The notes beneath the pieces were generated by a model that was not told the DNA's origin, made no database searches, and worked only from the letters and a program-made list of their open reading frames with translations. The position numbers and the translations under genes were made by a program. 64,000 nt of DNA, from assembly GCA_046350455.1 (NCBI GenBank), contig JAXMAM010000014.1, positions 4,234-68,233 on the forward strand. The letters are read 5' to 3'. Numbering within the stretch: the first letter of the stretch is position 1; each line of letters starts with the position of its first letter. The stretch is from CAZXGD01 sp046350455 (GTDB taxonomy: Bacteria; Planctomycetota; Phycisphaerae; Phycisphaerales; SM1A02). Of this stretch, positions 27,089 through 35,389 are shown piece by piece.

Positions 27089-27577
27089 TCACTGGCGCGG
27101 GCGCAGCATGGCCGGGACCAGCAGGCCAGCCAGCGCCATGCTTCCGGGATCGCCTTCCAGCCAGGCCACAGCGCCCTTGCGCATGACCACCGCCACACCG
27201 CCTGAGCCGCACAGCTGCGTGACCAGCATGCCCAGGACTGGTTCGTGCCCCACCAGCGCCAGCTTGGCCTGTTGTGGCTGCTCTGCCAGGAACTGCAGGA
27301 TGCCAGGAATGCTGGCTGGGTCGGTGGTCTCCAGCAGCTTGGTCTGCGCTGGCTTGGGCCACTTGGCACGGGCGCGCAGGATGGCGGCTGTCTGCCATGC
27401 GCGGGTCCAGCCGCTGGCCAGCACCAGGTCCACCTCGGGTTGCCAGCGGCGCAGGCGCTTGGCCACGCGCTCGAACTCCCGGGCGCCAACGCGGGTGAGC
27501 GGGCGGGCCGTGTCGTCTGGCCACGTCTCTACGTTGCGGTCTTCTGCCTTGGCGTGCCGGATGATGAAGAGTTGCAC
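27089..27577 (-). CDS. SixA-type histidine phosphatase
   Basis: A 162-aa small histidine-phosphatase-superfamily enzyme. It has the catalytic LFIIRHAKAED at the N-terminus, SGWTRAWQTAAIL (second Arg), and LALVGHEPVLGML with the second catalytic His. This is the SixA pattern, so the substrate is probably a phosphohistidine protein or a small phosphate ester. I chose GTG 27577 rather than the ATG at 27601 because TACCAT on the minus strand (27589-27584) ends 6 nt before it and because SixA proteins start directly at the RHAK strand. Confidence 0.82.
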   Translation of the reverse strand: MQLFIIRHAKAEDRNVETWPDDTARPLTRVGAREFERVAKRLRRWQPEVDLVLASGWTRAWQTAAILRARAKWPKPAQTKLLETTDPASIPGILQFLAEQPQQAKLALVGHEPVLGMLVTQLCGSGGVAVVMRKGAVAWLEGDPGSMALAGLLVPAMLRPRQ

Positions 27578-27583
27578 GCGGGC

Positions 27584-27593
27584 ATGGTAGTGT
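27584..27593. promoter_or_regulatory. overlapping divergent -10 boxes, sixA-type gene and hutI
   Basis: TACCAT on the minus strand (27589-27584) precedes the phosphatase GTG by 6 nt, and TAGTGT on the plus strand (27588-27593) precedes the hutI ATG by 10 nt. The two boxes share two bases, so both promoters would compete. The intergenic space is only 26 bp. Confidence 0.45.
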
Positions 27594-27603
27594 CGGTGCA
27601 CCC

Positions 27604-28836
27604 ATGGCTGGCCAGCGTGTGATCTTTGAGAACGTCCGCATCGTGACGCCCCTGCCCAGCGCCAAGGGCCTGCCGCTGCGCGGGGCGGACGCGCGCACGC
27701 TGCGCGTGGTGCCGCGCGGCCACGTGGTCTGCCAGGACGGCCGGGTGACGAGCGTGGGAGAGTCGCCCGCGGCCGCCGACACAGCCGGAGCGCTGCGCGT
27801 GGATGGCGCTGGCCGCGTGCTGCTGCCAGCGCTGGTGGACTGCCACACGCACGCGTGCTGGGCTGGCGAACGCTGGGGAGAATGGGAGGCCAAGCGCGCG
27901 GGCGTGCCCTACCTGGAGATCCTGAAGCACGGCGGCGGCATCATGAGCACGGTGCGTGCGGTGCGCGCTGCGTCTGAAGACAACCTGGCTGGCATGCTGG
28001 CGGGGCGACTGGTGGAGATGCGCGCCTGTGGCACCGGCGCTGTGGAGGTGAAGACTGGCTACGGCCTGGATACCGCCACAGAACTGAAGATGCTGCGCGC
28101 CATCCAGCGCGTGGCCGGCCGCTGGCCAGCGCCAGTGGTCCCCACGCTCCTGGCTGGGCACGCGCTGGACAAGGACAATCCGGCGCAACTGCAAGACATG
28201 CTTGACCTGGTGCCGCAGGCAGCACAGCTCGCGCCAGGCATCGCTGTGGATGCATTCTGCGAGGAAGGCGCGTGGACGCTGGACATGACGCGCGCACTGC
28301 TGGAGCGCGCGCACGCCGCGGGCCTGCCAGTGCGCCTGCACGTGGACCAGTTCAACGCGCTGGGTGGACTGGAACTGGCCCTGCAGCTGGGTGCGCGCAG
28401 CGTGGACCACCTGGAGGCCACCACCAGCGATGGCCTCCGCGCGCTGGCGGCCAGCAGCACCATCGGCGTGGCGCTGCCTGTGTGCGGCTTTGCGCTGGAC
28501 GGCCGCTATGCCAACGCGCGCGCGCTGCTGGACCACGGCGGCGCGCTGGCGCTGGCCAGCAACTGGAATCCTGGCTCTGCGCCCAGCCCGAGCGTGGCGT
28601 TTGCGGCGGCGCTGGCCTGCCGCTTCATGGGGCTCACGCCGGCCGAGGCGCTGGTGGCCATCACGTGGAACGCTGCGTGCGTGCTGGGGCTGCAGGACCA
28701 GTGTGGCGCCATCGCGCCGGGCTATCGCAGCGACCTCATCCTGCTGCCGCACACAGATGAGCGCGCCCTGTGCTACGAGGTGGCCAGCAGCGGGCCAGAT
28801 GCGTCGCTCCTGGGCACAGACCTGCGCGTGAAGTAG
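27604..28836 (+). CDS. hutI: imidazolonepropionase
   Basis: Opens the imidazolone ring in histidine degradation (to N-formimino-glutamate). The 410-aa amidohydrolase has the metal site LVDCHTHACWAGER, then PYLEILKHGGGIMSTV, EVKTGYGLD, AGHAL, RLHVDQFNALGGLELA, SVDHLEATT and ASNWNPGSAPSPSV, all in HutI order. Other hut genes are not in the window, so the pathway cannot be confirmed locally; related cyclic amidohydrolases are a small alternative. It is followed by map after 42 bp. Confidence 0.92.
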   Translation: MAGQRVIFENVRIVTPLPSAKGLPLRGADARTLRVVPRGHVVCQDGRVTSVGESPAAADTAGALRVDGAGRVLLPALVDCHTHACWAGERWGEWEAKRAGVPYLEILKHGGGIMSTVRAVRAASEDNLAGMLAGRLVEMRACGTGAVEVKTGYGLDTATELKMLRAIQRVAGRWPAPVVPTLLAGHALDKDNPAQLQDMLDLVPQAAQLAPGIAVDAFCEEGAWTLDMTRALLERAHAAGLPVRLHVDQFNALGGLELALQLGARSVDHLEATTSDGLRALAASSTIGVALPVCGFALDGRYANARALLDHGGALALASNWNPGSAPSPSVAFAAALACRFMGLTPAEALVAITWNAACVLGLQDQCGAIAPGYRSDLILLPHTDERALCYEVASSGPDASLLGTDLRVK

Positions 28837-28878
28837 CGCTGCAGGCGTTGCGCGCAAACGGGGTACGCTGCGCGATCC

Positions 28879-29694
28879 ATGCTGGTGACCGACCCCAAGG
28901 ATGTTCAGCACGCGCAGGCTGCCGCGCACAAGGTGGTGCAGACGCATCAGGCGCTGGTGGATTTCCTGCGCGTGGGCATGACCCTGGCGCAGATTGATCA
29001 GTTCGTGGGCGAGACGCTCTCGCGCCTGGAGTGCGCCAGCTGCTTCCTGGGCTACAAGGTGCGCGGACATCCGCCCTTCCCCAGCCACGCGTGCCTCAGC
29101 CCCAATGACTGCGTGGTCCATGGCACGCATCTGATGACCAAGCAGCCCATGCAGGAGGGCGACATCCTGTCCATTGACATCGGCGTGCGCTCCAAGGGGT
29201 GGATCGGCGACGCTGCGTGGACGTACGCGTTTGGCACGCCTTCCAAGCAGTGCGCAGAGCTGATGGAGACCGGCAAGGAGAGCCTGCGCCGCGGCATCGC
29301 TGCCATGCAGCCGCGACGCCCGCTCATGGACTGGGCCAAGGCTGTGCAGGGCTACGTGGAGAAGGAGCAGAAGATGCATCTGATCCGCGGTCTGGGCGGG
29401 CATGGCATCGGCCGCAGCCTGCATGGCCCGCCATACATCAGCAACGTGGTGCCCTCCTACCCAGGAGAATGGGGCGAAGCGTGGCAGCCGTGGGTGCCGG
29501 GCATGCTGGTGGCCGTGGAGCCGATGATTGCGGCAGGCACCACCGAGACGCGCTCTGTGGGCAAGGAGTGGCCTGTGTGGACCGCGGACCGCAGTCCAGC
29601 CGTGCACTACGAGGCTGACGTGCTGATCACCGAGGAAGGGCCGCGCAACCTCACCGCAGCGCTCTTTGAGCTGCCAGATCAGATCACGCGCTAG
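28879..29694 (+). CDS. map: methionine aminopeptidase, type I
   Basis: Removes initiator Met. The 271-aa sequence has the five metal ligands in family context: SIDIGVRSKGWIGDAAWTYAFG (two Asp), GLGGHGIGRSLHGPPYI (His), MLVAVEPMI (Glu) and HYEADVLITEEG (Glu). SPNDCVVHG carries the substrate His. An insertion (SYPGEWGEAWQPW) precedes the VEP motif and the C-terminus has a short extension. TACGCT (28864-28869) lies 9 nt before the ATG, without a Shine-Dalgarno sequence. Confidence 0.94.
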   Translation: MLVTDPKDVQHAQAAAHKVVQTHQALVDFLRVGMTLAQIDQFVGETLSRLECASCFLGYKVRGHPPFPSHACLSPNDCVVHGTHLMTKQPMQEGDILSIDIGVRSKGWIGDAAWTYAFGTPSKQCAELMETGKESLRRGIAAMQPRRPLMDWAKAVQGYVEKEQKMHLIRGLGGHGIGRSLHGPPYISNVVPSYPGEWGEAWQPWVPGMLVAVEPMIAAGTTETRSVGKEWPVWTADRSPAVHYEADVLITEEGPRNLTAALFELPDQITR

Positions 29695-29709
29695 TACGCT
29701 ACTGCGACC

Positions 29710-31797
29710 ATGATCTGGAATCTTGCTCTCGCCGCGCTGCTCTCCTTCGCACCGCCTACCACCACTGCCAAGCCCACCACCGACACCTACTTCTCCGAGC
29801 AGGTGGTGGACCCCTACCGGTGGCTGGAGTCCCTTGAGAAGGACAGCCCAGAGGTCAAGGCCTGGACCGACGCGCAGCTGGCCAACACCCGCAGCGTGCT
29901 GGACGCGCTCCCCTGCCGCGGGGCGCTCTCCAAGGAGTTCGAGAAGCTGATGACCATTGACGCGTTCTCTGCGCCGCGCATGCGCGAGAACCGCTACTTC
30001 TACAGCGAGCGCACTGGCACCATGAACCAGGGCATCGTGCGCATGCGCATGGGCTTTGATGGCGCGCCCACCACCATCCTGGATCCCAACACCATGGACT
30101 CCAAGGGCCTGGTGGCGCTGGACTGGTGGGACCCCAACTGGCAAGGCACCATGGTGGCCTACGGCAGCAGCTTTGCTGGCAGCGAGAACAGCACGCTGAA
30201 GATCCTGGACGTGGACAGCAAGAAGATGCTGCCCGATCAGATCGAAGGCAAGGTTGACTTTGGCGGCTGGAGCGCGGATGGCAAGGCCTTTGTGTACAGC
30301 CGTCTGACCGACCCCAAGAACCCCTACAGCCGCGTGGTCTTCTGGCACGTGCTGGGCACCGCAGTGGACAAGGACATCGAGCTGCTGAAGCAGACCTCCG
30401 ACAGCCGCGTGCCTGGCGCTGGCATCAGCCGCGACGGCAAGTGGCTGGTCTTCTCCGTGAACGAGGGCTGGGGACAGAACGATGTGTCGGTGGCACCGGT
30501 GGCTGCGCTGGGCAGCCCTGGCGCCCTGGCGATGACCGACGTGGCCAAGGGGCTTCCAGCCACGTTTGCGCCGGTGGATGTGATCAACGGCACGCTGTAC
30601 ATGGTGTCCACGCTGGGCACGCCCAAGGGCTCGCTGGTGGCAGTGGATCTGAAGAATCCAGCGCAGGCCAACTGGCGCACGGTGGTGCCAGAGGCGCCAG
30701 ACATGGTGCTGAACGGCGTTCAGGTGGCCAAGGGAATGTTCGTGATCAACTGGGAGAAGGACGCCAGCACGCGCATCACCCGCCACGGCATGGACGGCAA
30801 GCCGATGGGCGATGTCCAGCTGCCCGGCCTGGGCACGGCTGGCATCAGCGTGGAGGACACGCGCACCGAGGCGTTTGTGTCGTTCGCCAGCTACAACAGC
30901 CCACGCACCGTCTATCGCCTGGATCTGGCGCAGCCCAAGCCAGCGTTCACGGTGTGGGCGCGTCCCAGCGTGCCAGCCAAGCTGGACGACCTGCAGGTCA
31001 CGCAGATCCGCGCCACCAGCAAGGACGGCGCCAGCGTGCCAGCGTTCGTGGTCATGAAGAAGGGCACGGCCATGAACGGGCAGAACCCCACCGTGCTCTA
31101 CGGCTACGGCGGGTTCAACGTCAGCCTGACGCCTGAGTTCATTCCCAGCATCGTGCCGTTCCTGGAGCGCGGCGGCATCTACGTGGTGGCCAACCTGCGC
31201 GGCGGCCAGGAGTACGGCGAGGACTGGCACAAGGCCGGCATGCTGGGCAACAAGCAGAACGTGTTCAACGACCTGTACGCCGTGGCAGAGAAGCTGATCG
31301 CGGACAAGTACACCAGCACACCGCACCTGGCGGTGATGGGTGGGTCGAACGGCGGCTTGCTGACGGGCGTGGCGGTCACGCAGCGGCCAGATCTGTGGTC
31401 GTGCGCCATCAGCGCAGTGCCGCTCCTGGACATGCTGCGCTATCACAAGTTCCTGCTGGCCAAGTACTGGGTGCCTGAGTACGGCAGCAGCGAGGACCAG
31501 ACCCAGTACGCCTGGCTGAAGGCGTACAGCCCCTATCAGAACGTGAAGCCAGGCACCAAGTATCCAGCAGTGCTGTTCACGGCGGGTGAGAACGACAGCC
31601 GCGTGCATCCGCTGCACGCGCGCAAGATGGCGGCGCTCATGCAGGCCAGCACGGCCAGCGATCCTGCTGCCAAGCCCATCCTGCTGTATGTGGACCGCGA
31701 GGCTGGTCACGGGCAGGGCAAGCCGCTGGCGGCGCGCATCAAGGAGACCACCGACCAGTGGGCGTTCCTGATGTGGCAAACCGGGCTGTGCAAGTGA
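29710..31797 (+). CDS. prolyl oligopeptidase family serine peptidase (S9A), exported
   Basis: A 695-aa peptidase that cleaves peptides after Pro. A short signal peptide (MIWNLALAALLSFAPPTTT) is followed by VDPYRWLESL, a seven-blade propeller region and the alpha/beta hydrolase domain: YGYGGFNVSLTPEF, ANLRGGQEYGEDWHKAGM, the nucleophile GGSNGGLL, the Asp in AGENDSRVHPLHARKM and the His in EAGHGQGK. The catalytic triad is intact. TACGCT (29695-29700) is 9 nt before the ATG. The stop overlaps purN by 4 bp. Confidence 0.93.
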   Translation: MIWNLALAALLSFAPPTTTAKPTTDTYFSEQVVDPYRWLESLEKDSPEVKAWTDAQLANTRSVLDALPCRGALSKEFEKLMTIDAFSAPRMRENRYFYSERTGTMNQGIVRMRMGFDGAPTTILDPNTMDSKGLVALDWWDPNWQGTMVAYGSSFAGSENSTLKILDVDSKKMLPDQIEGKVDFGGWSADGKAFVYSRLTDPKNPYSRVVFWHVLGTAVDKDIELLKQTSDSRVPGAGISRDGKWLVFSVNEGWGQNDVSVAPVAALGSPGALAMTDVAKGLPATFAPVDVINGTLYMVSTLGTPKGSLVAVDLKNPAQANWRTVVPEAPDMVLNGVQVAKGMFVINWEKDASTRITRHGMDGKPMGDVQLPGLGTAGISVEDTRTEAFVSFASYNSPRTVYRLDLAQPKPAFTVWARPSVPAKLDDLQVTQIRATSKDGASVPAFVVMKKGTAMNGQNPTVLYGYGGFNVSLTPEFIPSIVPFLERGGIYVVANLRGGQEYGEDWHKAGMLGNKQNVFNDLYAVAEKLIADKYTSTPHLAVMGGSNGGLLTGVAVTQRPDLWSCAISAVPLLDMLRYHKFLLAKYWVPEYGSSEDQTQYAWLKAYSPYQNVKPGTKYPAVLFTAGENDSRVHPLHARKMAALMQASTASDPAAKPILLYVDREAGHGQGKPLAARIKETTDQWAFLMWQTGLCK

Positions 31798-32402
31798 GCG
31801 CAGCGGGCGGGCCGTTGGTGCTAGGTGCGCTGGTGTCTGGCACAGGCCGCTCGGTGCTCAACCTGCACCAGGCCATCCAGTCTGGCGCGCTGCGCGCAAG
31901 GCTGGCGGTGGTGGTGGCGCTGCGCCCAGACGTGCCAGCGGTGGAGAAGTGCCGTCAGCACGGGCTGACCGTGGTGGTGGTGTCACCAGAGCCAGCAGAG
32001 ACGTTGGACGATCGGCTGGACGCTGCGCTGCGCGCGCACGGCGTGGAAGTGGTGTGCCTGTGCGGCTACCTGCGCAGGTTTCGAGTGGGCGCGTGGGCGG
32101 GTCGGGCGGTGAACATCCATCCAGCGCTGCTCCCTGCGTTTGGCGGCAAGGGCATGTATGGCCAGCGTGTGCACGAGGCCGTGCTGGCTGCAGGCGTGGC
32201 AGAGAGTGGCTGCACCGTGCATCTGGTGGACGACGAATACGACCACGGTCCCACGCTGCTCCAGCTCCGCTGCCCGGTGCTGCCCGGCGACACGCCCCAG
32301 ACCCTGGCCGCCCGCGTGTTCGCTCTTGAGTGCCAGGCCTACCCCGCCGCGATCGAGAAACTCGTGCCTGGCACGGGTGTCCCTACTTTCCACTGGAAAT
32401 AG
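31794..32402 (+). CDS. purN: phosphoribosylglycinamide formyltransferase, C-terminus encoded by a repeat unit
   Basis: Transfers a formyl group from 10-formyl-THF to GAR in purine synthesis. The 202-aa protein has the N-terminal LVSGTGRSVLNLHQAI phosphate loop, CLCGYLRRF, the catalytic NIHPALLPAFGGKGMYG and the Asp in GCTVHLVDDEYDHGP. GTG 31794 gives a GTGA overlap with the peptidase stop. The last 14 residues (KLVPGTGVPTFHWK) are translated from a 34-bp repeat unit at 32357-32390 plus its spacer, so the original C-terminus was replaced or extended by the repeat. Confidence 0.87.
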   Translation: MSAAGGPLVLGALVSGTGRSVLNLHQAIQSGALRARLAVVVALRPDVPAVEKCRQHGLTVVVVSPEPAETLDDRLDAALRAHGVEVVCLCGYLRRFRVGAWAGRAVNIHPALLPAFGGKGMYGQRVHEAVLAAGVAESGCTVHLVDDEYDHGPTLLQLRCPVLPGDTPQTLAARVFALECQAYPAAIEKLVPGTGVPTFHWK

Positions 32403-32871
32403 AAAGTGGTGCCTGGCACGGGTGTCCCTACTTTCGGGAAGCAGGCGAAGCTGCTGTTCGACACGTCTGTCCGGTGCCGCTGAGCAGGCTGATCAGCGGG
32501 GCGTGTCAATGGGTTTGCTGGCCGCTGGGAAGAGCGGCCCAGCCGATGCCGCGCAGCCGCGTCTGCATCGCCTTTGGCCATCCACCAGCTATCCACCGTT
32601 CTCGGGCTCGGACTCCTGCGTGTGACGCCCTCTCGCCCGGGCGTGCGCCGTTCCCACCGTCCGCCGCCCAGCCGCACGCCCGCGCTCCCGCCGTTCGGCC
32701 GCCCCGCGCGCCCCACTGTCTACCCGCTCCCGTTCCCGCTCCCCTTCTGCGCCCGCTCCCGTTCCCGCGCCCGATCCCACACCCGAGCCTCCCACCCGCC
32801 CGGAAAGGAGGGACAGGAGTGCCAGGCACGAGTTTCCGAAAGTAGGGACACCCGTGCCAGGCACCAATTTC
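32357..32871. repeat. repeat-bracketed non-coding cassette D
   Basis: A pair of units on the left (32357-32390, 32402-32435) and a pair on the right (32803-32836, 32838-32871) in inverted orientation enclose 367 bp without a credible gene. The interior is not the 190-bp core; it holds unique sequence and then a C-rich stretch of imperfect CCCGCTCCCGTTCC-type repeats at about 32720-32780. The right-hand pair is separated by one C. It lies between purN, which reads into it, and the PDZ peptidase gene. Confidence 0.78.
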
Positions 32872-32918
32872 TTTTTTCTGTGCAGCGCGGGGCGGAATTG
32901 GGCGTAAGGTTGTGTGAG

Positions 32919-34253
32919 ATGCTCCGCGCAGGCAACGCGGTCATGACCCTCGGACTCGCTGCGGTCCTCGCATGCGGGATGGTGGACCCTCCCGCTGCTG
33001 CGCCGCCTGCCAAGCCCGCCACGCCAGGCAGCGCCACCACGCCACCACGCACTGACGCCCGGGCACGCCAGCAGCAAGCCGCGTGGCGCGCGCGCTTTGG
33101 CGACAAGACCTACCGCTACCTGGAAGACCCAGCACACCACCTGGTCTTCGCCACCTGCCTGGACGAGACCAGCCACACAGAGATGCAGCGCATGCTGGCC
33201 GCGCAGGCAGACCAGCAGGCCGCCACGCTTTTTGGCACAGTGCCGGATGTGGAGGTCTTCCTGGCCATCGCCAAGCCCGCCGACGCGCACGCCGTGATCG
33301 GCGGCGGCACCACCACAGAAGGCATGTACGAACATCCGCTGCGCCGCCTGGTGGCCAGCGACATCGGCATCGTGCTGCGCCACGAGTTCACGCACCTGAT
33401 GCACTTTGGCCACATGGAGCGCCTGGGCCAGCCGCACATGCTGTGGGTGCAGGAAGGCCTGGCCACGCTGTACGAGGTGTACGACCTCTCAGCGGACGGC
33501 TCCATCGTCTTCCTGCCCAGCGCGCGCCACAATCAGGCGCGCCAGCTGGCTTCTTCCCGCGCATTTGTGCCCTGGGCCAAGCTGGTCACGTTCTCGCCAG
33601 ACCAGTTCATGGCCAAGTCGCAGGCGCTGTACCCGCAGGTGCGAAGCATGTTCGAGTACTTCGCAGACACAGGCAAGCTGCGCCGCTGGTACCAGCGCTA
33701 CACCGAGACCTTCGACAAGGACCGCACTGGCAAGCTGGCCCTGGAAGAGGTCTACGGCAAGCCGCTGGCAGAGATTGAGAGCGACTGGCGCACCTGGGTG
33801 CTCAAGCGCCCTGCCGTGGATGTCAAGATTGATCGCACCGACCGCTCGCTGGGCGTCGAAGTGGCCGCTGCCACCGACGGCGTGTCCGTCACCAAGCTGG
33901 ACCGCCGCGGTGCTGCAGCGCGCGCTGGGATCCGCTCCGGCGACGTCATCCTGGCGGTGGACTCCAAGACCGTGCGCAGCCCGCGCGAGTTCCTGGCCGC
34001 TGTGGCTGGTCTGAAGGCCGACAGCGTGGTGGTCACCGTGCGCCGCGGCCAGCAGCGGTCGGACGTCACGGTGCAGTTCTCGGCCACAAACCCAGTCACG
34101 AACCCGGCCGCGCGCGCCGGCGTACTCCAAACAGTTCCTCCGGCGAATGCGGTCGGCCCGGCATTTGCGCGGAATTCCTTCCTACGGGCCGCTTTCAATC
34201 TGAAGGTTGAGGGGCCATGCACATCACCATCAGCGCCAAGCACATGGATCTGA
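32919..34253 (+). CDS. exported metallopeptidase (peptidase MA-like) with a C-terminal PDZ domain
   Basis: A 444-aa protein. An N-terminal signal (MLRAGNAVMTLGLAAVLACG, possibly a lipobox) precedes a gluzincin-like domain with VLRHEFTHLMHFGH near residue 150 (HEFTH is the HExxH zinc site), followed by LWVQEGLATLYEVYD, whose Glu is the likely third ligand. A PDZ domain at about 310-400 has KLDRRGAAARAGIRSGDVILAVDSKTV. ATG 32919 is 8 nt after TAAGGT (32905-32910). The last residues after VQFSATN are low complexity, and the stop lies 37 bp inside hpf, which is odd; a missed indel near 34100-34200 is possible. Confidence 0.75.
   Translation: MLRAGNAVMTLGLAAVLACGMVDPPAAAPPAKPATPGSATTPPRTDARARQQQAAWRARFGDKTYRYLEDPAHHLVFATCLDETSHTEMQRMLAAQADQQAATLFGTVPDVEVFLAIAKPADAHAVIGGGTTTEGMYEHPLRRLVASDIGIVLRHEFTHLMHFGHMERLGQPHMLWVQEGLATLYEVYDLSADGSIVFLPSARHNQARQLASSRAFVPWAKLVTFSPDQFMAKSQALYPQVRSMFEYFADTGKLRRWYQRYTETFDKDRTGKLALEEVYGKPLAEIESDWRTWVLKRPAVDVKIDRTDRSLGVEVAAATDGVSVTKLDRRGAAARAGIRSGDVILAVDSKTVRSPREFLAAVAGLKADSVVVTVRRGQQRSDVTVQFSATNPVTNPAARAGVLQTVPPANAVGPAFARNSFLRAAFNLKVEGPCTSPSAPSTWI
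34155..34168 (+). promoter_or_regulatory. weak sigma-54-like -24/-12 site before hpf
   Basis: GG at 34155-34156 and GC at 34167-34168 are exactly 10 bp apart in a CGGCCCGGCATTTGCG context that partly matches TGGCACG-N4-TTGCA. Position fits transcription of hpf about 45 nt before its ATG. GG-N10-GC is common at this GC content, so the support is mainly the rpoN-type gene neighbourhood. Confidence 0.25.
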
Positions 34254-34528
34254 CCGACGCCATTCGCGAGTACGTGAACCGCAAGGTCGCCAAGCTGCCC
34301 CATTTCTTCAACCGTTTGCAGGAGATCCGCGTGGTCATCGAGCGCGAGCCCAATGGCTACCACGTGGAAGTCATGAGCGACGTGGAGCACCACCGCGACT
34401 TCGTGGCCAACAGCCGCCACCGGGACTTGTACGCCTGTGTGGACCTGGTCACAGACCGGGCCGTTCGTCAGCTCCATGAATGGAAGGACCGCATCCGGGG
34501 GGCCAAGAAGCACCCCCGCCCGCTGTAG
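34217..34528 (+). CDS. hpf: ribosome hibernation promoting factor, short form
   Basis: Binds 30S/100S ribosomes in stationary phase. The 103-aa sequence begins MHITISAKHMDLTDAIREYVNRKVAKLPHFF and has EREPNGYHVEVMSDVEHHRDFVANSRHRDLYACVDLVTDRAVRQLHEWKDRIR, the complete S30AE domain; the dimerising C-terminal domain of long HPF is absent. In proteobacteria it lies with rpoN and ptsN, and ptsN and an HPr gene do follow here. A stem-loop sits between hpf and ptsN. Confidence 0.92.
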   Translation: MHITISAKHMDLTDAIREYVNRKVAKLPHFFNRLQEIRVVIEREPNGYHVEVMSDVEHHRDFVANSRHRDLYACVDLVTDRAVRQLHEWKDRIRGAKKHPRPL

Positions 34529-34550
34529 TCATTCCTTCTGCGCTAACCTG

Positions 34551-34582
34551 ACGGCCGCCGGCCCCTCTGGTCCGGCGGCCGT
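34551..34582 (+). terminator. stem-loop between hpf and ptsN
   Basis: ACGGCCGCCGG (34551-34561) pairs perfectly with CCGGCGGCCGT (34572-34582) around a 10-nt loop. TCCGTTGG follows, so there is no real U-tract. It may act as a processing or attenuation element rather than a full terminator. Confidence 0.5.
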
Positions 34583-34623
34583 TCCGTTGGCAGCGGCCTG
34601 CAGGAACCCCAGGACATCCATCC

Positions 34624-35100
34624 ATGAAGCTCTGCGACATCGTGGTTGAAAAGGCGATCGTGGCATCCATCAAGGCCACCAAGCGTGACGACGCCATCCG
34701 CGAGCTGGTGGAAGGCATTGCCGCCACGGGCGTGGTCAAGCCCACCCTGGTGGACGAGTTGGTCAAGGCGGTCATCAAGCGCGAGAAGCGCAGCTCCACG
34801 GGCTTCGGCCACGGCGTGGCCACGCCGCACGTCAAGACCCCGGACGTCAACCGCGTCTTCGCTGCGGTGGGCATCTCGCAGCAGGGACTGGACTTCAGCA
34901 GCCTGGACAAGCAGCCCGTGCACGTGGTGTTCCTGCTCCTCAGCCCGGAGGACAAGCCAGAAGAGCACATTGACGCCATGGAGTGCATCTTTGGCGTCCT
35001 GACCCAGGACAAGTACCGCCGCTTCCTGCGCCAGTCCCGCAACGCCCAGGAGATCTGGAGCCTGCTGGAAGAGGCCGACGCAGCATCCCCCGCCCGGTGA
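34624..35100 (+). CDS. ptsN: PTS EIIA component, nitrogen-regulatory (PtsN) type
   Basis: A 158-aa single EIIA domain of the fructose/Ntr class. The phosphorylated His69 lies in STGFGHGVATPHVK; KREKRSSTG precedes it and DKPEEHIDAMECIFGVLTQDKYRRFL follows, as in EIIA-Ntr. With no sugar permease nearby it is probably regulatory. It is followed by the HPr gene after 4 bp. No EI gene is in the window. Confidence 0.88.
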   Translation: MKLCDIVVEKAIVASIKATKRDDAIRELVEGIAATGVVKPTLVDELVKAVIKREKRSSTGFGHGVATPHVKTPDVNRVFAAVGISQQGLDFSSLDKQPVHVVFLLLSPEDKPEEHIDAMECIFGVLTQDKYRRFLRQSRNAQEIWSLLEEADAASPAR

Positions 35101-35104
35101 CACG

Positions 35105-35389
35105 GTGTCCTCCTTCGTGACCAAGGCCCGGACCATCATCAGCAACAGCCTTGGCCTGCATGCACGGCCGGCCATGGCGTTTGCAGACATGGCCAACACG
35201 TTTGTGTCGTCCATCCTGGTCCGCCGCGCGGACGCGGAAGAGACGGTGGACGGCAAGAGCATCATGCAGATGCTGCTGCTGGCGGCCACCGCTGGCACAG
35301 AGATCGAGATCTGCGCCGACGGCCCCGATGCAGAAGGCGCAGTAGCCGCCCTGGTCCGGCTGGTGGAGAGCCGTTTTGACGAGGATTGA
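35105..35389 (+). CDS. HPr-family phosphocarrier protein
   Basis: A 94-aa HPr/NPr. The phosphoacceptor His19 is in GLHARPAM, and DGKSIMQMLLLAA carries Ser52 at the position of regulatory Ser46 of other HPr proteins. Starts with GTG 4 bp after ptsN. It overlaps gpsA by 14 bp. Placement after ptsN suggests an NPr-like role, but the Ser-containing motif would also allow HPr kinase control; no HprK is seen here. Confidence 0.9.
   Translation: MSSFVTKARTIISNSLGLHARPAMAFADMANTFVSSILVRRADAEETVDGKSIMQMLLLAATAGTEIEICADGPDAEGAVAALVRLVESRFDED

Noticed and set aside
27529..31779. 1416-aa minus-strand frame
   Set aside because: It is the complement of hutI, map and the prolyl oligopeptidase; His/Arg/Gln-rich composition is typical of antisense of GC-rich genes.
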